From JABDJL01 sp963664065 (lineage in GTDB: Bacteria; Pseudomonadota; Gammaproteobacteria; Xanthomonadales; SZUA-36): a DNA stretch of 64,000 nucleotides. Positions 45,352 through 54,389 of the stretch are shown piece after piece; the stretch's first letter is position 1; each line of letters begins with the position of its first letter. A program made the translations under genes and the position numbers. The stretch lies in contig OY760942.1 of the NCBI GenBank assembly GCA_963664065.1, positions 2,108,001 through 2,172,000 on the forward strand, written 5' to 3'. The notes beneath the pieces are model-generated. The model was not told where the DNA came from. It searched no databases and saw nothing but the letters and a program-made list of their open reading frames with translations.

Positions 45352-46329
45352 ATGTACAGCGCATCTGAAAAGCTGGCCATTATCCGCCTGGTGGAAGACT
45401 CGGAGTTATCCGTGCGCAGGACTCTGGTCGAGATCAACGTCAGTCGCAGCAGTTTCTACCGTTGGTATCAGGCTTATGAACGCGATGGCCCTGATGGCTT
45501 GCAGAACCACAGCAGGGCATCACGTCAGCACTGGAACAAGATCCCCGAGTCGGTACGGGAACTGGTTGTTGATGTGGCCCTGGAACAACCGGAGCTGACA
45601 CCCCGGGAACTGGCCTGGCATCTTACTGATACCCATGAGTACTTTATCTCGGAGTCCAGTGTCTATCGCATCCTCAAGGCCCATGACCTGGTTACCAGCC
45701 CACAGTTCATAGTGATGAGCGCAGCCGATGCGTTCCAGCATCCGACACGGCGTGTACATGAACTGTGGCAGACAGACTTTACCTACTTCCGGGTGGTGGG
45801 CTGGGGCTGGTACTTCCTGTCGACGATCCTGGATGACTATTCCCGTTACATCATCAGCTGGCGGTTGACGACCACGATGGCGGCGCATGATGTCACCGAT
45901 ACTCTGGAAGATGCTCTGAAAGCCACAGGGCTCACCGAAGTCAGGGTGCATCACAAGCCCAGGTTACTGTCTGACAACGGCCCCTGCTATATCTCAAAAG
46001 AACTCAGGGAATGGTTGCAGGATCAAGACATGAAGCACACCCGGGGAGCACCGTACCACCCGATGACCCAGGGCAAGATCGAACGCTACCACCGTTCGAT
46101 GAAAAACGTGGTCAAGCTGGAGAATTATTACTTCCCGTGGGAACTGGAAAGTGCCATTGCTCAGTGGGTGGCTCATTACAACCATGAGCGGTATCACGAA
46201 TCACTGGATAACGTGACGCCGGCTGATGTGTATAACGGAAGAAGAAACGACATCCTGGACCGACGGTCAATGATCAAGTCCAGAACGTTAACGCAAAGGA
46301 AAATACAAAACCTGCGGTTAGCAGGCTAG
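45352..46329 (+). CDS. IS3-family transposase OrfB (DDE)
   Basis: As drawn from ATG 45352 it is 325 residues, but the frame is open further upstream and the active protein is probably the OrfAB fusion. It has an HTH_21-type N-terminal region (SRSSFYRWYQAYERDG) and an rve integrase core with the DDE residues in WQTDFTYF, LLSDNGPCYIS and TQGKIERYHR. The core ends WVAHYNHERYHESL with the typical YNxxRxH motif. It cuts and joins the IS ends. The gene appears intact, so the element may be active. Confidence 0.92.
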   Translation: MYSASEKLAIIRLVEDSELSVRRTLVEINVSRSSFYRWYQAYERDGPDGLQNHSRASRQHWNKIPESVRELVVDVALEQPELTPRELAWHLTDTHEYFISESSVYRILKAHDLVTSPQFIVMSAADAFQHPTRRVHELWQTDFTYFRVVGWGWYFLSTILDDYSRYIISWRLTTTMAAHDVTDTLEDALKATGLTEVRVHHKPRLLSDNGPCYISKELREWLQDQDMKHTRGAPYHPMTQGKIERYHRSMKNVVKLENYYFPWELESAIAQWVAHYNHERYHESLDNVTPADVYNGRRNDILDRRSMIKSRTLTQRKIQNLRLAG

Positions 46330-46404
46330 ACTGGAGAAAGCATGGGCAGAAAAGTGTCTCTTAGAAAAAGGCTCAAGTGGTCCCATATGCTCTGACGACG
46401 TACA

Positions 46405-47495
46405 CTCGCTTGGTTGCAGATGTCGTTGATTTGAAAGAAGGTTATGTACTACCTCCGCTTTGTGATGCACACAATCACAATTTTGGTACTGGTTATCAAG
46501 AGGAACAAAATATAAGACGATTTTTAGAAGCGGGAATATATTATGTAAAAGTGCCTAGCAGCGTACCTTTAAAGTTGGGCAAAAGTATTCACTATTACAA
46601 TAATCCTGCCAGTGTTGATGCATCGTTCGGTAACGGAGGTATCACCGGGCCGGGGGGACAACTCGTACAACTACGCGAGTATTTACTCGAATCGGGAGCA
46701 TACCCGGGTTTTAACAAAGAAACTCTCGAGGATCACGCCTATACGGTGGTCGAAACGCCCGAAGATGTCGAAAAAAAATGGCCAATTATTTTGAGTTTCA
46801 AACCTGATTTTATTAAGTTCCATCTTGTTCATTCAGACGAACATAGTACCCGTCGCGACGACCCAAAATACTTCGGTCAAAAAGGAGTGAATCCAGAGTT
46901 AGCTCGGTTATTTGTCGAGCTAGGGCACGCCAATGGGTTGCGAGTCGCCGCGCATGCGCTAACAGGACATGACTTCGGTGTAGCTGTCCGGGCAGGCGTT
47001 GATGAGATCACTCACATGCCAGGATACGAATCTCCGCAGTGGATTAACGCTGAAGACGCGATCCTTGCAGGTTCAAAAGGCGTAACTGTAATTACGACGC
47101 TAAATGCAGCTGAAGCAGCTAAAAACGACACACCAGCATATGAGGCAATTCGGGAAACTCAGATTGCCAATCTACGACTACTTAAAGAAAACGGCGTGAG
47201 AATCGCTGTCGGCAGTGATGCATTTCATGGCGATTCGAGAAATGAAGCAGAGTACCTGCGACAGCTCGGCGTTTTCACAGATTTAGAAATATTAATTATG
47301 TGGACCCGCGACTGTGCGCAGACTACATTTCCTGATCGGTTTATCGGTGAATTGCGAGAACAGTTCGAAGCGAGTTTTATCGTATTGGAAAGAGATCCGA
47401 TCAAAAATTGGTCGGCCTTGGATCAAATACGATATAGATTTAAAGATGGTCGGCCGCTTGAAGTTCTATCAGGTCTGGATAAAGGCGGGGAATGA
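46405..47495 (+). pseudogene. Amidohydrolase-family protein, 5'-truncated by the IS
   Basis: The open frame runs from inside the IS right end; non-IS sequence starts at 46405 with TRLVADVVDLKEGYVLPPLC, then DAHNHNFG, the metal-binding HxH of the amidohydrolase superfamily. KPDFIKFHLVHSD carries the Lys region, LRVAAHALTGHDF the next His ligands and RIAVGSDAFHGDS the catalytic Asp. About 30-50 N-terminal residues, including any signal peptide and start, are missing. Gene composition is clearly AT-richer than its surroundings (one sampled line, 46501-46560, is about one-third G+C), suggesting a foreign source. Substrate unknown; imidazolonepropionase-like and prolidase-like members are related. 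Confidence 0.78.
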
Positions 47496-47802
47496 AATTG
47501 AATCAAGAAAAGGTATCCGACCCCCCTCTAAATCTTCGAATTGTCAACGTCGGTTTTAAGCCACCCCGGCCCGTTACTTCGCAATATTCAAGGGCCGGTA
47601 GATTGTAACCAGAACGATGTCCCGCTTCCACTGACAGCTACCTGCCAGCTGTGTCCAGTATCACGGAAAGCAGAACGGAATACCTATATCTGGCCGAAAG
47701 CGTACCTTTAAAACCAGAAATGTTTTCAAAAATTGCTCATCGGTATAGCGATACCTCGTACCCTCATATATACGCGGGTGCTTTAAGCCACAGGGGTGTG
47801 CC

Positions 47803-47820
47803 GGGGGGGGGGGGGGGGGG
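47803..47820 (+). repeat. 18-bp poly-G tract
   Basis: An uninterrupted run of 18 G in non-coding sequence, 80 bp from a longer run. Runs this long are not expected in a genome of this composition. Confidence 0.9.
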
Positions 47821-47900
47821 TCGGATCTACAGTTTTTGATAACCAATCACCTGGCTGCACTGTTGCCGGTAATTTTTGGTTGATAACAATAGCGGCTTCT

Positions 47901-47936
<36 letters not shown>

Positions 47937-48174
47937 TAGACACGCTTGGCACCGGCGCAAAACCATCTAATTCAGGCCCTGTACACTGCTCATGCACCAT
48001 TGCAGGTAAATAGGTTGAGTGTATTACCACATAAACCATTGATCGTTTAATGGTTTTATAGCAGCCTCGTGGATTTAACGCAGTCCAGGATCGCAATTGA
48101 TGGCAGTCCTTGCCTTTTCCAAGGGTTTCTTTTTGTACACTACAGAGTGCACTACAGAATAAATATGATAAAAT

Positions 48175-48202
48175 AAAAGGCTGCAAAGTTATGCAACCTT
48201 TT
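48175..48202 (-). terminator. Rho-independent terminator of tRNA-Asn
   Basis: On the minus strand AAAAGGTTGCA, loop TAACTT and TGCAGCCTTTT form an 11-bp stem with one G-T pair, followed by a T-rich tail (TTTTATTTT). It starts 8 nt after the tRNA 3' end. Confidence 0.88.
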
Positions 48203-48210
48203 GATTTAAC

Positions 48211-48287
48211 TGGCTCCCCGGGTCGGATTCGAACCAACGACCTAGTGATTAACAGTCACCCGCTCTAACCAGCTGAGCTACCGGGGA
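48211..48287 (-). tRNA. tRNA-Asn(GTT)
   Basis: The minus strand folds as a 77-nt cloverleaf with encoded CCA. Acceptor TCCCCGG pairs with CCGGGGA, the D arm is GCTCAGCTGGTTAGAGC, the anticodon loop CTGTTAA (anticodon GTT) and the T arm has GGTTCGAATCC. It has its own terminator and a promoter-like sequence upstream. Confidence 0.96.
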
Positions 48288-48330
48288 AGAAACGTATAGC
48301 GCAATGCCTGATCGCATCGACGAGGCGCGG

Positions 48331-48360
48331 TATTTTCCGTGCTTTACCGGGATGAGTCAA
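48331..48360 (-). promoter_or_regulatory. Candidate promoter of tRNA-Asn
   Basis: On the minus strand TTGACT (48360-48355), 18 bp, and AAAATA (48336-48331) precede a GC-rich discriminator (CCGCGCC) about 40 nt before the tRNA. The -10 is poor; the GC-rich start region is typical of stable RNA promoters. Confidence 0.35.
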
Positions 48361-48414
48361 GAAGATTACGGAGGAATTACTCCCGTCTGCGGACCAGGCT
48401 GGTGCAAATGTATA

Positions 48415-48996
48415 TCAACTGGCAGGACACCGTGTCTCGTCACTGCTGTTGAGTTCAGATTGCCGGATACGTCCACTATTTGAAATCACGATTTTTCGCC
48501 CTTTTTGAAACCCGCGTTGGTCACAAAACACGAGACTGGTATTACTGCCCGGAGCGGTGCCACCGGGGAAGAACCGAATCTGTTGCCGGCTTTCCGGACT
48601 AAGTGCCGACAGGTACTCCAGCCTATTTGCATGTCGTAATAAAGGTTCTTCGACTTGCCAGTTGCGGTCCCCGTTGAGGTCAGCAAATATCAGCCAACCC
48701 TGTGCCCACTGGGAGCGGGCTGCGCAACCGTTTGCAATGTTTCCGGGACAGGCAATAGTCCACACGTTCATGCTGATCGCTTCATTGCGTGCCAGTTTCA
48801 GATCCGAGTGCAACAGGGCAAGGGAGGATCTGATCTGCTGGGTCATTGTGTATTCACGCAGGCTTGGAAATCCTGCGGCCATCAGGATGGTCGCCAGAGC
48901 CAGTGTAATCATCAACTCCAGGGCTGTGAGGCCCTTGTCCGGGTGTTTCACTTTGTGACTGTGCCTTGTATTCCGAACCATCAGCATAGGACCCAT
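48415..48996 (-). CDS. Type IV pilus / type II secretion minor pseudopilin (FimT/GspH)
   Basis: The 193-residue protein has a class III prepilin leader ending at DKG (cleavage after G22), followed by LTALELMITLALATILMAAG. This is the hydrophobic N-terminal helix, with the conserved Glu at +5 of the mature protein. A FimT/GspH domain follows (RSSLALLHSDLKLARNEAIS, CPGNIANGC). Such minor pilins prime pilus assembly or bind DNA during uptake, and are processed by PilD at the inner membrane. Several ATGs lie at the start (MGPMLM); the exact one is uncertain. It is a single gene here, without other pilin genes. Confidence 0.9.
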   Translation of the reverse strand: MGPMLMVRNTRHSHKVKHPDKGLTALELMITLALATILMAAGFPSLREYTMTQQIRSSLALLHSDLKLARNEAISMNVWTIACPGNIANGCAARSQWAQGWLIFADLNGDRNWQVEEPLLRHANRLEYLSALSPESRQQIRFFPGGTAPGSNTSLVFCDQRGFQKGRKIVISNSGRIRQSELNSSDETRCPAS

Positions 48997-49067
48997 AGTC
49001 CTCCGCCGTGAGAGCAGGAGCAGCCTTTAATTGTCAGAATTATTGAATGGCTTGTGTAGGCAGGGAA

Positions 49068-50258
49068 TTAAACTTCTGAAAGCGCCCTGGTAATCCGGGC
49101 CACGCAGGCTTCAAGATTTTCCATGCTGGTAGCGAAAGAAAGGCGCAAGCGGCCCGGCGCACCGAACGCCGTGCCAGGCACCATGGCGACCCCGGCGTTT
49201 TCCAACAGCCATGAGGCCAACTCTATGTCATCGCGGATATCCTCCATTCGCTCAATGACATCATCAAAAGAGGGAAATGCGTAAAACGCACCATCGCATT
49301 CCGGGCATTCAACGCCATCAATATTATTCAAGGCGGAGACCAGGTATTCGTAGCGAAGTTTGAATTCCTGACACATGTCCTCAACGCATTGTTGCGGGCC
49401 GGTAAGCGCAGCTGTTGCAGCCGCCTGGGAAATTGAGCAGGCGCCAGAGGTGCTTTGGCTTTGAACCTTTTTCATTGCGCCGATAAGTTCTTCGGGCCCG
49501 GCAGCATAGCCAATACGCCACCCGGTCATGGCATAGGCTTTCGAAACACCATTGACCACTACGGTCCGGTCATATAATTCAGGACAACAGTTCAACAATG
49601 TCTGGAACGGCTGATCTGCCCAATAGATATGCTCGTAAATGTCATCGCAAACAATGAGAACCTTGGGATGGTCTACCAGTACCTCAGCAATGGCTCGGAA
49701 GTCCCCGGCAGTGTAAACCTTGCCAGTGGGATTCGATGGCGAATTAATCAGCAGGAACCGCGTGTTGTCAGTCAGGGAATTTTGCAATTGCTTGGCTGTG
49801 ATTTTGAAGTCGGATTCAACCGCGGTGTTCAGAATCAAGGGCTGGCCGCCTGCCAGTTTGACCATGTCGGGGTAAGAAACCCAGTAGGGTGCCGGAATAA
49901 TGGCTTCGTCACCATCGTTGAGCACTGCAAGCATCAGGTTAAAAAGCGATTGCTTGGCGCCATTTGAAACGATGATCTGCCCGGGCCCGTAAGCAAGCGC
50001 ATTTTCTTTTTCAAACTTCTGGATGATGGCTGCTTTGAGCTCGTTGGTGCCGTCCACAGGCGTGTACTTGGTTTTGCCCTCAGCGATGGCCTGGTTGGCG
50101 GCATCCTTGATGTGGGCAGGCGTGTCAAAATCCGGCTCACCAAAACCCAGGGAAATAATATCCCGACCCGTAGCTCGCAATTCACGCGCCCTGGCGCTGA
50201 CCACAATGGTGGCGGCTGGTTTAACTTGTGAAACGCGATGCGAAATTTTTACCGACAC
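49068..50258 (-). CDS. Aspartate aminotransferase (class I, subgroup Ib)
   Basis: The 396-residue fold-type I PLP enzyme has SLGFGEPDFDTPAHI and YTPVDGTNELKAAI near the start, LLINSPSNPTGKVY (PLP and substrate contact), the Schiff-base Lys in NGVSKAYAMTGWRIGY and GRLRLSFATSMENL near the end. The last segment contains the substrate-carboxylate Arg. This pattern is subgroup Ib aspartate aminotransferase, which interconverts aspartate/2-oxoglutarate and oxaloacetate/glutamate, sometimes also using prephenate. It is divergent from uvrB with a 255-bp gap. Length and all motifs are normal. Confidence 0.92.
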   Translation of the reverse strand: MSVKISHRVSQVKPAATIVVSARARELRATGRDIISLGFGEPDFDTPAHIKDAANQAIAEGKTKYTPVDGTNELKAAIIQKFEKENALAYGPGQIIVSNGAKQSLFNLMLAVLNDGDEAIIPAPYWVSYPDMVKLAGGQPLILNTAVESDFKITAKQLQNSLTDNTRFLLINSPSNPTGKVYTAGDFRAIAEVLVDHPKVLIVCDDIYEHIYWADQPFQTLLNCCPELYDRTVVVNGVSKAYAMTGWRIGYAAGPEELIGAMKKVQSQSTSGACSISQAAATAALTGPQQCVEDMCQEFKLRYEYLVSALNNIDGVECPECDGAFYAFPSFDDVIERMEDIRDDIELASWLLENAGVAMVPGTAFGAPGRLRLSFATSMENLEACVARITRALSEV

Positions 50259-50478
50259 GCCCGAATCCTTTTGCTTGTGTTAAATGCTTGCATGGAAGTA
50301 GAGAGGGAATCCGATCCTGGAAACTGCCCCTCCCTGAAACCCCCTCTTTCAAACACTATGATAACAATTTTGACTGCGGGAAAAGGCCTGTTTTCGATAT
50401 CACGATGAATCTCAGCGGGTTTGTAATAGCTATCCCTCGCAGGCGGTTTTCAACACCACAAGACTCCTGGTCGAAGGC

Positions 50479-50484
50479 TATAAT
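50479..50484 (+). promoter_or_regulatory. Candidate -10 of uvrB (TATAAT)
   Basis: A consensus TATAAT lies 29 bp before the uvrB GTG. No good -35 stands at the right distance, and I saw no LexA-type CTGT-N8-ACAG box in the gap. Confidence 0.3.
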
Positions 50485-50513
50485 GAGCGGTTTAGCCGGG
50501 CAGAAAACCTTTC

Positions 50514-52538
50514 GTGAGAGAACAGGACAGACCATTCCGCTTGCACAGCGATTTCAAGCCGGCCGGGGACCAACCTGAGGCCATAGCTGGCTTAACCGGA
50601 GGTTTGAGAGACGGCTTGTCACACCTGACCCTGCTTGGTGTGACGGGATCAGGAAAAACATTCACCATGGCAAATGTGATTCAGCATTTGCAAAGACCGA
50701 CACTCGTCATGGCACCCAACAAAACTTTGGCCGCGCAACTTTACGGGGAATTCCGGGAGTTTTTTCCGGAAAACGCGGTGGAATATTTTGTTTCCTACTA
50801 TGACTACTACCAGCCTGAAGCCTACGTTCCGTCATCCGACACCTATATCGAGAAAGACGCTTCGGTTAATGAACATATTGAACAAATGCGATTGTCAGCC
50901 ACCAAGGCGTTACTTGAGCGGCGTGACACGATAATTGTTGCAACGGTTTCTGCCATATATGGCCTGGGTGATCCCACTCAGTACCTCAGCATGGTTTTGC
51001 ACATTTCAAAGGGCGAACTGATCAATCAACGCAGCATTCTCAGGCGCTTGGCAGAGATGCAATACAGCCGCAATGATATGGAGTTACGCCGGGGAACTTA
51101 CAGGGTGAGAGGGGATGTCATTGATATTTTTCCCGGTGACGAGGAAACCCAGGCGGTACGAATAGAGCTATTCGACGAAGAAGTCGAGTCCATTTCTTTA
51201 TTTGACCCCCTGACCGGCGAAATGCGGCGAAAGCTGCCTCGCTTTACGATTTACCCCAAGTCCCACTATGTAACACCCCGTCAGATTGTGTTGGATGCGA
51301 TCCATGCCATAGGAGAGGAATTGAAAGAGCGTCTTGAATACCTGCGCAGTAATGACTGCCTGGTGGAGGCGCAGCGCCTGGAGCAGAGAACCCGATACGA
51401 CCTGGAAATGATGCAGGAACTGGGCTACTGCAACGGCATTGAAAACTATTCAAGACACCTGACAGGTCGCGGACCGGGCGAGTCGCCTCCGACTTTGTTC
51501 GATTACCTGCCTGAGGATGCTTTGTTGATACTGGACGAAAGCCATGTGCTGGTTCCGCAGTTAAGTGGCATGTTCAAAGGTGACCGATCGCGCAAGGAAA
51601 ATCTCGTGACCTATGGGTTTCGTTTGCCTTCAGCGCTGGATAACAGACCACTCAAGTTTGAAGAATGGGAAGCACGTACCGGCCAGGTCATATTCGTTTC
51701 CGCAACTCCCCGGGCCTATGAACTCGATCATTCCGGAGAAGTGGTAGAGCAGGTTGTGCGCCCCACGGGGCTGGTTGATCCTGCGGTGGAAATCAGGCCG
51801 GCGGCTGAGCAAGTCGATGACCTGCTATCCGAAATCAATGAGCGGGCAGCACTGGGTGAACGCATCCTGGTTACAACCTTGACGAAACGCATGGCTGAAA
51901 ACCTGACCGAATACCTGGCTGATCATGGAGTGAAGGTGCGCTACCTGCACAGTGATGTGGATACCGTTGAACGGGTTGAGATCATTCGCGACCTGCGGCT
52001 CGGCAAGTTCGACACACTGGTGGGCATTAACCTGTTGCGTGAAGGTCTGGATATGCCCGAAGTGTCGCTGGTGGCCATCCTTGATGCTGATCGTGAAGGG
52101 TTTCTGCGTTCGGATTCATCATTGATACAAACCATGGGTCGCGCTGCCCGTAACCTGCGGGGCAAAGCCATCCTTTATGCGGACAAGATAACGGGATCCA
52201 TGGAAAGGGCGATCGCGGAAACAGACCGGCGGCGCGAAAAACAGGTTGCATATAACAAAAAGCATGGCATTACACCGCAATCCATAAAAAAGAAAGTAAC
52301 CGACATTATGGAAGGCGCCAGGGACGCGGCACCAGGGCGTTACACACGGTATGGGAAAGTAGCAGAAGAACAGGCAAAATATCGCAAGGTTTCACCGGCG
52401 GAACTTGGCAAGGCAATTGCTGAACTTGAAAAACAAATGTTTCACCACGCGGAAATGCTGGAATTTGAAGAAGCGGCAAGAGCCAGGGACGAGATTCAGG
52501 AACTGCGCGACCAGGTGCTCAGGCACTCAGGCATCTGA
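50514..52538 (+). CDS. uvrB: Excinuclease ABC subunit UvrB
   Basis: The 674-residue protein aligns with UvrB throughout. Visible are the Walker A GVTGSGKTF (42-50), the beta-hairpin sequence YFVSYYDYYQPEAYVPSSDT, EKDASVNEHIEQMRLS, ENYSRHLTGRGPGE, VVRPTGLVDPAVEIRP, VGINLLREGLDMPEVS and GRAARNLRGKAILYAD. The C-terminal UVR motif is AIAELEKQMFHHAEMLEFEE. UvrB loads on damaged DNA with UvrA and positions UvrC for nucleotide excision repair. The start is GTG 50514, giving MREQDRPFRLHSDF, which lines up with the usual N-terminus; the ATG at 50483 is in another frame. Confidence 0.97.
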   Translation: MREQDRPFRLHSDFKPAGDQPEAIAGLTGGLRDGLSHLTLLGVTGSGKTFTMANVIQHLQRPTLVMAPNKTLAAQLYGEFREFFPENAVEYFVSYYDYYQPEAYVPSSDTYIEKDASVNEHIEQMRLSATKALLERRDTIIVATVSAIYGLGDPTQYLSMVLHISKGELINQRSILRRLAEMQYSRNDMELRRGTYRVRGDVIDIFPGDEETQAVRIELFDEEVESISLFDPLTGEMRRKLPRFTIYPKSHYVTPRQIVLDAIHAIGEELKERLEYLRSNDCLVEAQRLEQRTRYDLEMMQELGYCNGIENYSRHLTGRGPGESPPTLFDYLPEDALLILDESHVLVPQLSGMFKGDRSRKENLVTYGFRLPSALDNRPLKFEEWEARTGQVIFVSATPRAYELDHSGEVVEQVVRPTGLVDPAVEIRPAAEQVDDLLSEINERAALGERILVTTLTKRMAENLTEYLADHGVKVRYLHSDVDTVERVEIIRDLRLGKFDTLVGINLLREGLDMPEVSLVAILDADREGFLRSDSSLIQTMGRAARNLRGKAILYADKITGSMERAIAETDRRREKQVAYNKKHGITPQSIKKKVTDIMEGARDAAPGRYTRYGKVAEEQAKYRKVSPAELGKAIAELEKQMFHHAEMLEFEEAARARDEIQELRDQVLRHSGI

Positions 52539-52547
52539 GTTCCCGGC

Positions 52548-53714
52548 TCAGAATTCAATATCAACCCATACCAGCCGGTGGTCAGTGAATTTCACCAGCC
52601 CATGTCCTGTTTCATCGCTCGATGGCCAGTAAACACCACAGGACCGGACCTCCAGGTTTTTTGAGGGAAGCACATAGTCCAGTCTGAGGTTTCCGGTGGA
52701 CTCGTCCGAAAAATCCGAAGTATCTGTTGCTGGATCGCCCTGGTGTACCAGGTTTGCCTGTCCCTGGATAAGGGCAGCTTGCCGGGCGCCATTGCTGGAG
52801 GGAGTGCAGCTACTGTTGATTTTGGGGTGATTCAGAAGTTGCTGAATAGAATTTAGCAATGAATCACCATCTGCCGGATCCGAATTTTGATCACCGGCTA
52901 TCACGAACAGGCTGCCTTCTGCCAGGCCGCCACGCTTGCCGTTGTCATCGTAAAGGTACCAGGAGTTTTGCGGTTCAAGGTAGTCGGCCCACAGCCGGAT
53001 CTCGTCGTAGTTGCGACGGCCATTCCGGTCTTCCGGACCGTCAAAAACCGGCGGCGTTGGATGGCTGACCAGGAAGTGCAGGCTTTGCCTGCCGATCTCA
53101 ATCGGAATGTCCCAGTGGCTCTTTGAACTGAGCCGCAATTGTTCCCATATCCCGTCAGAATAATAGCTCTCACCATCGTCCTTAAACGGGCGCAGGGCAC
53201 CCGGCAAGTCTTTCCAGCGAAAATGGCGAAATGTTCGAACTTCTTCTCTAGTAACCGGGAAACGGGTTAGTACCAGCATGCCGTACTGGCCGGGAAAAGT
53301 TCCAAATCCCCAGGCATCATTTGGCCCGCCTGTCCGGCCGTCGCCGTCCAGGTCCATGCCACTGTCAGTACCGGTATTTACTGCTGCGATGAACCAGTAC
53401 GCGTATTCGATGGGGGACTGGCCAAACCAGGACTTGAAAAGGTAATTGTTATTTAGAAGAGCTACAGACTCCGGTTCATAGTCGAACTCGTTGATCAGAA
53501 GAATATCCGGGCGAACCGTTTGAATTATTTCAGCCGCATGGGCCAAGGCGGGATCATCTCCTGACCTGAGTCGCTTGAATAAATCAGATTCATTGGGCAG
53601 ACCCATCGCGAAATTGATGGTCGCAATTCTGACCCTGTTCGGCTCTACCGTCAGCGTGCACGAAGCGAGCGAAAAGCCAAGACAGAGCATTGCAGTGCTT
53701 AAGCAGCGAAGCAT
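52548..53714 (-). CDS. Secreted endonuclease/exonuclease/phosphatase-fold lipoprotein
   Basis: From ATG 53714 the 388-residue protein has a signal with lipobox LASC (MLCLGFSLASC). The EEP (DNase I-like) fold follows: RIATINFAM (metal-site Asn), DILLINEFDYEP (catalytic Glu), HFLVSHPTPP (His), VIAGDQNSDPADGD (Asp-Asn) and KFTDHRLVWVDI at the end (Asp-His). A Ca-like DLDGDGRTGGPNDAWGFG segment interrupts the fold. Such surface proteins may act as nucleases or phosphodiesterases. The gene is convergent with uvrB and divergent from an AhpD-like gene. A second EEP gene is at 57.5 kb but lacks a lipobox. Confidence 0.85.
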   Translation of the reverse strand: MLRCLSTAMLCLGFSLASCTLTVEPNRVRIATINFAMGLPNESDLFKRLRSGDDPALAHAAEIIQTVRPDILLINEFDYEPESVALLNNNYLFKSWFGQSPIEYAYWFIAAVNTGTDSGMDLDGDGRTGGPNDAWGFGTFPGQYGMLVLTRFPVTREEVRTFRHFRWKDLPGALRPFKDDGESYYSDGIWEQLRLSSKSHWDIPIEIGRQSLHFLVSHPTPPVFDGPEDRNGRRNYDEIRLWADYLEPQNSWYLYDDNGKRGGLAEGSLFVIAGDQNSDPADGDSLLNSIQQLLNHPKINSSCTPSSNGARQAALIQGQANLVHQGDPATDTSDFSDESTGNLRLDYVLPSKNLEVRSCGVYWPSSDETGHGLVKFTDHRLVWVDIEF

Positions 53715-53780
53715 GACCCTCACCTTTGGAATTGCCGGTATCATACCTGAGCACGAGGTAGATTTTGGAGATTCAGGCTT

Positions 53781-54389
53781 ATGTCATTTATAGAGGTAAT
53801 TGGGCCCGGCACGGCAAGGGGCAGACTGGAGAAAACCTACAATCTTGTCGCTGGCCCGGGTGGCCAGGTGGACAAGGTCTTACAGGTTCACAGCCTTCGT
53901 CCCCATACGCTTGAGGGGCATATGGCCCTGTACAAGAATGTACTACATCACACAGGAAACATGCTACCGGAGTGGTTTCTGGAAGCCGTAGGCGTACAGG
54001 TCAGCCGCCTCAATGCCTGTGATTATTGTAACCGGCATCACACTGCAGGCCTTCTGAATCTAATGAAGAAAGCTGGCATGCACTTTGAGGGCTACAACCG
54101 GGCATTGAATGAGCCTGAACCAGGTAAGCCGTTCAGTGAAAGGGAACAGGCGGCGCTGGCATATGTCGCCAAACTTACCCAGGCTCCAGCAAGCGTGAAA
54201 CGGGAAGATATTGATAAACTCAGGATACAGGGTCTGAGCGACGGCGAAATCCTGGAAATCAACCAGGTGGCCAGTTATTTTGCCTATGCGAACCGAACGG
54301 TTTCAGGGCTGGGTGTGACGACCGAAGGTGAGGTGCTTGGACTTTCACCGCAACAAGGCGAGGGCAGGGAGGCCTGGCGTCATGATTAA
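53781..54389 (+). CDS. AhpD-like (peroxidase-related) protein
   Basis: The 202-residue protein has the carboxymuconolactone-decarboxylase/AhpD helical fold with the active-site motif NACDYCNRHH (C80, C83 and H87), preceded by LPEWFLEAVGVQVSR. It matches the family of uncharacterised peroxidase-related enzymes of about 180-200 residues. A thiol peroxidase or disulfide-exchange role is expected, in the cytosol since no signal peptide is seen. The ATG is divergent from the EEP lipoprotein. The last 4 bp overlap the convergent HAD gene. Substrate unknown. Confidence 0.85.
   Translation: MSFIEVIGPGTARGRLEKTYNLVAGPGGQVDKVLQVHSLRPHTLEGHMALYKNVLHHTGNMLPEWFLEAVGVQVSRLNACDYCNRHHTAGLLNLMKKAGMHFEGYNRALNEPEPGKPFSEREQAALAYVAKLTQAPASVKREDIDKLRIQGLSDGEILEINQVASYFAYANRTVSGLGVTTEGEVLGLSPQQGEGREAWRHD

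Larger units (their letters stand above)
44901..46404 (+). mobile_element. Complete IS3-family insertion sequence
   Basis: The element is 1504 bp, beginning TGTGTGACGTCAG and ending CTGACGACGTACA, the TG...CA ends of IS3-family elements. The ends are imperfect inverted repeats for about 50 bp (shared CGTCAG, CATATGG, CTAAGAGACACTT). It encodes orfA and orfB with an A7G slippery site between them. No convincing 3-5-bp target duplication is seen (left flank CGCCTT, right flank CTCGCTT), and base composition differs on the two sides. The element may therefore have recombined, or the assembly may join two loci through it. Confidence 0.88.

Noticed and set aside
46561..47712. Repeated AGCGTACCTTTAAA at about 46560 and 47697
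   Set aside because: Only 14 bp, one copy is coding, and there are no other shared flanks; probably chance.
50259..50513. LexA/SOS box before uvrB
   Set aside because: I looked for CTGT-N8-ACAG and found only CTGTTTTCGATATCAC, which does not match the right half-site.
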